Shown piece by piece: positions 57,507-64,000 of a stretch of 64,000 nt of DNA. The stretch covers positions 18,090,108 through 18,154,107 of the forward strand of contig NC_088717.1 in NCBI RefSeq assembly GCF_963576615.1, read 5' to 3'. The stretch's first letter is position 1. Each line of letters begins with the position of its first letter. A program made the position numbers and the translations under genes. The notes under the pieces are model-generated. The model worked only from the letters and a program-made list of their open reading frames with translations. It had not been told where the DNA came from and did no database searches. The DNA is from Watersipora subatra. Lineage: Eukaryota; Bryozoa; Gymnolaemata; Cheilostomatida; Watersiporidae.

Positions 57507-57696
57507 GACCTGCCAACCCAAGAGTGGGGCAATGCGTGAGATTTGGTTTTGGGGCAATTGATGTATCAATGATAGTATATATAAAATTGTGGAAATTGGG
57601 GCGAAAATCTCACGCATTTCTCACGCATTTTCATTTTGTCTTTGGGGTGATTGTGTGAGTCTCACGCCCAATGTGTGAGAGTTGTCAGGTATGAAT
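57507..57696. mobile_element. 190-bp MITE with 9-bp target duplication
   Basis: Inverted ends (gacctgccaacccaagagtg against inward cctgacaactctcacacatt). TTGTGCACA directly repeats at 57498-57506 and 57697-57705. A related copy in the opposite orientation lies at 60718-60900. Confidence 0.75.
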
Positions 57697-57701
57697 TTGT
57701 G

Positions 57702-58431
57702 CACAGGTGTTCTTTAGCGGGATATTGCCGAGGCCGGGCCGTAGTCTACACGCACAAAAAAACAACAAAGGTCCACGTAGTTATGAGCAAAAACAAAAGT
57801 ATCCACCCAAATATCTCACCAATCTGATAAGCAGCACACACAAAAACTAAACCAATCGACAGAGCCACATATCATGTCAAAATATTCCAAGTTTCAAGTC
57901 ATGTCTTGCCCAACTCACCTTATGGTTTCTCAAAACTTGTCCCAAAGTCCCTATTAATATGAGACTGTCCGATTGCTGTTTAAGAAATGGTCGCTGCTAG
58001 CCTAACCTAACATCTTGATTCAACATCTCACTAACTATCGGGGCATTGCTAGAAGAGGGAATCAAAAAGTTCGGGAGCACTCAGCATTGCCCCGATAGTT
58101 ACTGAAATGTTTAATTAGGACGTTAGGTTAGGCTAGCGGTGACCATTTCTAAAACAGCATTCGGACAGTCTCATATTAATAGGGACTTTGGGACAAGTTT
58201 TAAGAAACCATTAGGTGAGTTGTGCAAGGCATGACTTGAAACTTAGAATATTTTGACATGATGGGTGGCTCTGTCGATTGGTTTAGTTTTTGTGTGTGCT
58301 GCTCATTGGATTGGTGAGATATTTGGGTGAATACTTTTGTTTTTGCTCATAACTACGTGGACCTTTGTTGTTTTTTTGTGTGTGTAGACTACGGCCAGGC
58401 CTCGGCAATATCCCGCTAAAGGACACCTGTG
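57702..58431. mobile_element. Foldback element, about 730 bp, nearly one long hairpin
   Basis: The left half is the reverse complement of the right half from the ends (cacaggtgttctttagcggg against inward cacaggtgtcctttagcggg) to the centre (aactatcggggcattgct near 58035 against its mirror near 58095). The loop is only about 35-40 bases. Open frames in it are mirrored and not genes. Target duplication unclear. Confidence 0.85.
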
Positions 58432-58465
58432 GCATTGTGAGACTGTGGAACAACCAATGGTATAC

Positions 58466-59780
58466 AGGGGCGGATCTACTGTGGTGCATATGGTGCAAAT
58501 GCACCACCATAAATATGGCAAGAAATTTAAAAAAAAGACTTAAAATCCATCAAGAATTGAGTAAATTACAATTCATTTCACTGAGAACTTGCCTTGGGAG
58601 GAAATGAACAAAAACGGCCTAGTAGAGCTCGTTATTGTTAGCAATATAACTAGGATATTGCTGCGCAGCACCAAGCTGCTCCGATGACACACCAACCTCC
58701 CCTTTGCTACCAGCCTTCACCACCACGGCGATACACGCCTACAGCAGAATGCTGTCACCAATCTCACGGCAGTACAAATCTGCCAACCCGTAGGCAACCA
58801 AATCAGCAGCCTCACTGCTACCCAATGGACTCTCAAGTCCGATCTCCACAGCACAAATTGCTTGTCAGTAGAAGCACGGCAATACAGATGATCAGCTCAC
58901 TTGCTCTCCACTGAGCCTTCTGCCAAGCATCTGGTTAACGCCTGCTTATATAGCGAGACCTGTTAGTCCCCCAGCTTTTCCTTGCTTTAAGCTGGTGCTT
59001 TTCGTGAAAAGCTAGCTTTTCCATAGCCCTGGCTTCCCAAGATAGCCAGCCCTTGCATTACCGGCTAATCACTGAAAAGCCTCGGATATTTACATAATAT
59101 CCCACAGTTATAACGAACCAGTTTTAATAACATTGACCTGAACTTGTTTAGCATATAAACAAATGAGAGTGGTCCCAATAAACATCCCCAATTGAGCCAC
59201 GACTTTTTCGAAAGAAGTACTACAAGCAATTTTAAAAGCAAAATGTCTCAAATAGAAGTCAAGAATGAACTTTGGATCATTTTTTTTGACGACAAGACAA
59301 CAATTCAAAAAAGTATGCCCTAATATGTCTGTTTTATAATAGCATCGTTATGTAGCTAATACTACAAAACATTTTTTATGGTAGTTTGCAGAAATGATGG
59401 CTAATTTCTGCACAGCCAAACCAAATGGCTGTTTAGGTTTTGCGATTGATTTTGTCTTGATTTTATTTTATTGCACAAATGTTTGTTAACTTTCTGTTTA
59501 CATGTAATCTTGATATACTTAGTATAAGGAACATTATAAAACACCAATTTAATTAATCATATCTAATGTCAATTTTTACCTCTAAACTTGTTGTTTGCTG
59601 CAAATAAATGATTACACTTTTTTGGGCTCAAACACACTTCTCCTTCATTCTAAGATGCCTAAAATTCAAAAAGTTCTGCTAGCGTGGGGCCAGGTAAGGG
59701 GGTCGCCCCGCGCACCCCCTTCCTCTCTAGATATATTATACAAATTTTGCACCACACTTTTTTTTTCCTGGATCCACCCT
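58466..59780. mobile_element. hAT-like non-autonomous element with 8-bp target duplication
   Basis: Ends AGGGGCGGATCTACTGTGGT at the left and AGGGTGGATCCAGGAAAAAA read inward at the right. TGGTATAC repeats at 58458-58465 and 59781-59788. Such GGGGCGGATC ends with 8-bp duplications are typical of hAT MITEs. A possible solo LTR lies inside. No transposase seen. Confidence 0.75.
58649..59110 (-). repeat. Possible solo LTR inside the hAT-like element
   Basis: Read on the minus strand it begins TGTGGGATATT, carries a TATATAA box near 58948 (gctatataagcag) and ends near CAATATCCTA. The ends ATAACTGTGGGATATT and AATATCCTAGTTAT are roughly inverted. Flanking gttata-like sequence might be a target duplication. 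No internal domain and no second LTR, hence tentative. Confidence 0.35.
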
Positions 59781-59944
59781 TGGTATACAGCCCCTCAGGG
59801 GGCTGTATATCATTGGAACAACTAAGGCTTCCCTTGCTGCGTTTCCAATTTTGACAGACTGCTTTCGAATTTCAACTATTTTCGCCGTTTCTGGATTACT
59901 CCTTTTATCAATTGAGCAATAGATCTGAATTTGTTTATTTAGTG

Positions 59945-60330
59945 TAATCAATAGCGTACTAGCCAGTTATTAGATACGTGCCGGCTTGTTTACAAGCACA
60001 GCTCCTGAACTTTTACTCCGAGCCAACCCTAATACGTGCTAAGACGTAAGCATAACGAGAGTAAGTAAGGAGTACCTCATCTAGAACTTAGTTTTGGTCT
60101 AAAACTAAGGCTATAGTCTAAGCGTCGTATAAAAAGCTTGCTTTGTCCAACTCAGTGTCGTATAGGGACCCCTACGACACTGGTCCAACTTGGCTATCGC
60201 TGTTGAAGGATTATTGCGGATTTGCACAAATGTGTAAACATGTGACTCAACGAGAGTGTCTAGCATTTAGTTTCATCAAGAACTAAGGCTATATTCTGAA
60301 GGTTTTTTAATAAGCTCGCATTATACACAA
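59945..60330 (-). repeat. Uninterrupted copy of the dispersed repeat found at 4965-5160 and 8316-8445
   Basis: In reverse orientation this copy contains, contiguously, the sequence that flanks the P-like transposon on both sides. It serves as the empty-site reference for that insertion. Confidence 0.65.
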
Positions 60331-60461
60331 CGGTTTAAATCCTGGCGACGGGGTATATCAAACTGATTCATCGCCCGCAACGAGCTATGATTAATTGTTT
60401 AGTAATATAACTAGCTAGCCCTATGCTTCGGCTCGATACTGGCGTGACTCGCTTATAACTT

Positions 60462-60668
60462 ATGAAGTGCAGTACAGCCATGCATCATTACTCACGTGTT
60501 TTGTGCTGTACCTCGTTTCTCCTGCTCCTCTCTGTGGATGCTATAAGCTCTGCTGTAACGCTCAACTATGACTCTGGGCAGGTCAACCTAGACTATAAGC
60601 TGAAGCCAAAAGAGGAGCTGACATGTAAGCTAGTAGGAGACTGTGTGGTATGTAGCAGTCATAAATGA
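60462..60668 (+). CDS. First exon of a secreted or membrane protein (signal peptide)
   Basis: ATG at 60462 opens a 62-codon exon ending at 60647 with donor GTG|gtatgt (phase 0). An alternative donor (gtaagc) lies at 60625. The N-terminus has a signal peptide: a basic/polar start, then the hydrophobic core VLCCTSFLLLLSV, then small residues near Ala 27-Ala 31. The mature part begins with polar sequence (LNYDSGQVNLDYKLKPKEE) and two Cys. If unspliced the frame stops at 60668. No second exon was found downstream; repeats and a retrotransposon fill the remaining window. Family not recognised. Confidence 0.5.
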   Translation: MKCSTAMHHYSRVLCCTSFLLLLSVDAISSAVTLNYDSGQVNLDYKLKPKEELTCKLVGDCVVCSSHK

Positions 60669-60717
60669 CGATGTATGACTGTTTTACTTTTAATCTCTAA
60701 GTAGATCTATTCTTTTG

Positions 60718-60900
60718 TCATACCTACCAACTGTCACGCATTGGGCGTGAGGTTCACGCAATCACCCCAAAGAAAAAACTGAAATGCGTGAGATTTTTGT
60801 CCCAATTTTCACAATTGTATATATACTTTCATCGATACATCAATTGCCCCAAAGCCAAATCTCAAGCATTGATCCACTGTTGGGTTGGCAGGCCTGTCTG
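60718..60900. mobile_element. Second copy of the 190-bp MITE, opposite orientation
   Basis: Reverse complement of 57507-57696 with substitutions (cacgcattgggcgtgag, gcaatcaccccaaag, ttgggttggcagg). Located in the putative first intron after the signal-peptide exon. Confidence 0.75.
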
Positions 60901-61234
60901 TTGTATCACAGAAGTTGCAGAGGTCCAGGTCTGAGATTCAATATCAAGCTCTTTTAGATCTTGTTTAAAATATCCTTGTAGTGGATTGTGTGAGACCATG
61001 TTCCGAGTAATTTTAACTGATATACTGGTCACGTAGCTTGACCGATTCAGTTGAGGGAACTTACATCTGTAGTGTGAGGGACTTGAACCAGTCGCATGAA
61101 AAGGCCTTCATTGGTCATCTTGTCTTAATGGTTTTCTTTAAAAAGCATCTCATGTTTGTTAAGTGGATTGCAATGAGCTTAGATTTCTAGGTCTTTATGT
61201 TGCCCACATTTTGACACCATGTATTGCATGCAAT

Positions 61235-61640
61235 AATATTTCAGCGGTATTGTAGCGATATTGCAACAGTACTGCAGTAGTATTGCAGTTGCATTGTAAT
61301 GGTATTGCAGCAGTCCTGTAGCAGTATTGTAGCAATATTGCAGTAGTATTGTAGAAGTATTGTAATAGCACTGCAGGAGTATTGCAGTAATTTTGCAGTA
61401 ATAGTGTAGTAGTGTTGCAGTAGTATTCTAATAGTATTACAGTAATATTGCAGTAGTATTTCAGTTGTATTATATTCGTATTGTAGCAATTACATTGCAG
61501 TAGCGCTGTAGTAGTGTTGCAGTAGTATTTTAACAGTATTGGAGTAATGGTGCAGCAGCATTGCAATAGCATTTCAGTAGTATTACAGGATCAATATGGT
61601 AGTATTACAGAAGTAGTTCAAACTGACAATTCATTACAGG
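61235..61640 (-). repeat. Trinucleotide-rich array (tattgcagtagtattgcag type)
   Basis: Loose tandem repeat of att/gca/gta triplets on the plus strand. It forms the tail of the dispersed repeat whose body is 61640-61840. The long open frames here come from the triplet periodicity. Confidence 0.85.
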
Positions 61641-61835
61641 TTACCCAGTAGCATTGAAAACTTGATACCGTAATTGCTTTTATAATTCCTTGTGGTGTTG
61701 CATTCAAACTCCATATCAAACTTTAGTAAATTTTAGCAAAGTTAAACATATATGTCTAGCATATAAATGAAGTGGTATACAATGTTATAGCTTCTTGCAA
61801 ATAAAATAGTTTGCAGGTAAAATAATCCAACTATA
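61640..61835 (-). repeat. Dispersed repeat, copy B body
   Basis: Reverse complement of 4683-4860 (attttacctgc, ataaaagcaatt, tttaactttgctaaaattta). Its hairpin end seems lost: the R2-superclade element's 3' end begins at a TATATATA run exactly there. Confidence 0.65.
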
Positions 61836-61907
61836 TATATATATAAATTGTTTCCTCACCCCGGACACACCGTATGGGTGATAATTTTCTGGTCTAACTC
61901 GGGTCTC

Positions 61908-62273
61908 CTACCAGAGACCTGGGAGTTTGAGCTCTCGCCTCAAGATTTTAGCTGTTCCCAATAGCACACTTTTCTGCAACTCACCTGAGTTGATTGCTGT
62001 TGGTATTTGGGCAAGCCACATTTTATGCGCCGGTGTTATTGCGCCCAGTGCCCCAATGACTACTGGGATTACAGTTGTTCTTATATTCCAGCATTTTTCA
62101 ATCTCTTCTCCAAGAGGGAGATATTTCTCTACCTTTTCTTTTTCTTTGCTGGCTATATTGTAGTCATTGGGTACTGCTATATCTATTATAGTAGCCCTCT
62201 TGTTCTCTTTGTCCACCACCACTATGGCTGGTTGGTTTGCTAGGACATGCTTGTCAGTCCGGATGTAGAAGTC
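61908..62273 (-). pseudogene. Restriction-like endonuclease domain of the non-LTR element
   Basis: After the TAG, the frame resumes DFYIRTDKHVLANQ and then KRATIIDIAVPND followed by KEKEKVEKY, matching the PD...D...K-type nuclease motifs that nick target DNA in R2-superclade elements. The first segment (about 62222-62273) precedes the listed Met. Ends KLPGLW before a stop. Domain residues look preserved; only the upstream stop and the RT change disable it. Confidence 0.75.
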
Positions 62274-63200
62274 CTAGAGGATCTTAGCTCGGTCATTTTC
62301 CTTCACCTTGCCAGAAGCTTCCCACCAGTGTTGTGGTTTATTAAGGCCATACTCATCACATAGACTTCTATACACAACACCTGCGACTTGATTATGCCGC
62401 TCAGTGTATGCGTTTCCTGCTAGCTGCTTGCATCCACTTATGATGTGATGGATGGTCTCAATTGCATCTTTGCACAGTCTGCATCTAGGATCGTCTCTAG
62501 TGTGATAGATTTTTGTTTGAAGTTGCCTTGTTGAGAGCACTTGCTCCTGGGCTGCCATGATTAGCGAATCTTTATTGGCAATTAGGTTTCCTTTGTTCAG
62601 CCACATATATGTCTGGTGAAGATTGCCAACCTTAGATATTTCTTGGTGGTAAGCACCATGAAGAGGTTTCGTGTGCCAGTCAATTTCCTCATCATCAGGG
62701 CGTAGGTTCGTTGTAGGAGCAGCCGATAGAAATTCAGCTAGCAACTTATCTGAAGTGGCCATGGAGGCTGCATATGCTTTGATGCTTTGCTCCTCCTCTT
62801 TCACTGTCTCCTGTACACTTTTGAGTCTCCTACCACCATCTTTCCTATCGAGATACAATCTAGTATTATCAGATTTCGGGTGGAGTGCTCCATGCATGGT
62901 CAGCAGCTTAAGAGTTGCTATATCTGTTTCCTTGATGGCTTCCTCAGTCCACTTTATTTTGCCTGATGGATATCTTATTACTGGCAGTGCGTAGGTACAT
63001 GTATTTATTGCCATGATTTGGTTCTTGGCATTGAGCTGGCTTCGTAGGACCTGCCGAAGGCGTTTCTTGTATTCGGTAATGGCTTTGTGACGTACCTCGG
63101 CTTCGTGGTTGATGTTGCTTTTCATAATCCCTAAGTACTTGTACCCTTCTTCTATATCTTTGATGGTACCATTTGGCATTCTTAGGCCATCTGTGGGCAT
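62274..63200 (-). pseudogene. RT thumb, linker and CCHC zinc finger of the non-LTR element
   Basis: A 308-codon frame. GYKYLGI marks the RT thumb start; a helical linker follows. CRLCKDAIETIHHIISGC is the CX2C...HX4C finger characteristic of R2-superclade elements, placed between RT and endonuclease. A TAG at 62276-62274 separates it from the endonuclease, but the frame continues unchanged, so this is a single nonsense change. Confidence 0.8.
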
Positions 63201-64000
63201 AGAATGGTCTTAAGAATTAGCCTTCCACATTTCTCAATACCGAAGGTCATTCCGATGTCCTTGCAGTATGCCTGAGTGAGGTGTATTAGCGAATCAATGT
63301 CCCTTTCTTTGTTAGCGTACAGCTTGATGTCATTCATGTAGAAGAGATGGTTTATCTTAGTGCCACTCTTAAACTGGTACCCATATTGAGTCTCCTCCAG
63401 CATATTGCTTAGAGGGTTTAGGCATATGCAGAAGAGCAGCGGTGATAAGGAGTCACCATGATAGATGCCTCGCTTAATTTTTACACTCGCCAGCTTTTTG
63501 CCATTAGCCTCCAGTTCCGTTTTCCATTTGGTCATTGACATTTTGATGAATGCCACAAAAGCAGGGTGAACATTGTACATACTGAGGAACTCAAGTATCC
63601 AACTATGGGGAATTGATTCATAGGCCTTTCTGTAGTCAATCCAAGCCATGGCAAGATTGGTTTGCCTTTTCCTGCTGTCTTGACAGACCGTCCGATCCAC
63701 CAGTAACTGATGTTTGGCTCCTCGGGTGTTGCACCCAACTCCTTTCTGAGCACTGGCCATATAGTGACTCATGTTTTCTTCCAGTTTGTCTGCAACTATT
63801 CCTGAGAGCAGTTTCCAGGTGGTGGGCAAGCACGTTATTGGTCGATAGTTTTTGGGAATCGGCCCCTGCTTCGGATCTTTTATCAGAAGTACAGTTCGTC
63901 CTTTGGTCAGCCATTCTAGATGGTCGCCTTGTTCTATTAGACATTCCATCTGCTTAGCCATTCTAGTGTGTAGTGATGTCAATTTCTTTAACCAGAAGGC
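63182..64000 (-). pseudogene. Reverse transcriptase of the non-LTR element, inactive
   Basis: RT motifs in order: YRPITCLPTTWKLLSGIVA, AWIDYRKAYESIPHSW, GIYHGDSLSPLLFCI, then HLFYMNDIKLYA at about 63340. The catalytic F/Y-x-D-D reads YMND, so the first catalytic Asp is Asn and polymerase activity should be lost. The frame breaks at about 63185 by a one-base shift to the next segment. The start lies outside the window or near 63982. Confidence 0.8.

Larger units (their letters stand above)
61836..64000 (-). mobile_element. Non-LTR retrotransposon, R2 superclade (R4/Dong- or NeSL-like), 3' part
   Basis: One long minus-strand polyprotein is visible in pieces, with reverse transcriptase, CCHC finger and restriction-like endonuclease, and a short 3' UTR ending in a TATATATA tail at 61831-61845. 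The order RT, zinc finger, endonuclease defines the early-branching, site-specific non-LTR elements. The 5' part lies beyond the right edge. Ending in a TA run fits elements that insert at simple repeats. Confidence 0.8.

Noticed and set aside
61195-61572. 125-codon minus-strand frame rich in Leu, Tyr and Cys
   Set aside because: It follows the triplet array of a dispersed repeat; the triplet periodicity keeps the frame open.

Overview
This is a stretch of animal nuclear genome, AT-rich and full of transposable elements. The genes are split by GT-AG introns. It contains Ty3/Gypsy-type LTR retrotransposons, a tRNA-derived SINE, a non-LTR element of the R2 superclade, hAT, P-like and foldback DNA transposons, and many minisatellites. 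The mix suggests a marine invertebrate, possibly a lophotrochozoan such as a mollusc or bryozoan. I cannot name a species. All exon joins below are read by eye from splice sites and reading phase; none is backed by transcript data.

Layout. 0.6-3.8 kb (minus): part of a spliced gene of unknown function with two 30-nt exons. 2.2-2.7 kb: a foldback element with an 80-bp perfect palindrome at its heart. 4.66-8.45 kb: two older dispersed repeats, the second split by a 3.15-kb P-like transposon with roughly 500-bp inverted ends and a decayed THAP/transposase gene. 10-18.6 kb: two minisatellites, a GA microsatellite, a non-autonomous hAT element and two foldback elements. 20.6 kb (minus): one candidate exon.

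21.0-36.5 kb (plus) holds the main gene. A TATA box and a strong Kozak start lead into a 3.1-kb exon coding for about 20 TPR repeats, fifteen of them nearly identical 44-residue units. After a Ser/Thr-rich linker come three exons that look like a chymotrypsin-fold (PA clan) peptidase with a His-Asp-Cys triad. Intron 1 carries an antisense copy of part of exon 2. Intron 2 opens with thirteen 49-bp repeats in register with the splice donor, and then carries a 7-kb antisense Gypsy element that is itself split by a SINE.

36.5-47.6 kb is nested repeat: a hAT element with a dimerisation-domain relic, then a 37-bp satellite split by a foldback transposon (4-bp target duplication) that is itself split by a second, nearly intact Gypsy element (5-bp target duplication). 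47.6-57.1 kb has little coding signal: a retropepsin relic, a coding-like relic on the minus strand, a local triplication and a 19-bp satellite. 57.5-61.85 kb is a cluster of MITEs and dispersed repeats around a signal-peptide first exon at 60.46 kb. 61.85-64.0 kb (minus) is the 3' half of a dead non-LTR retrotransposon that runs off the right edge.
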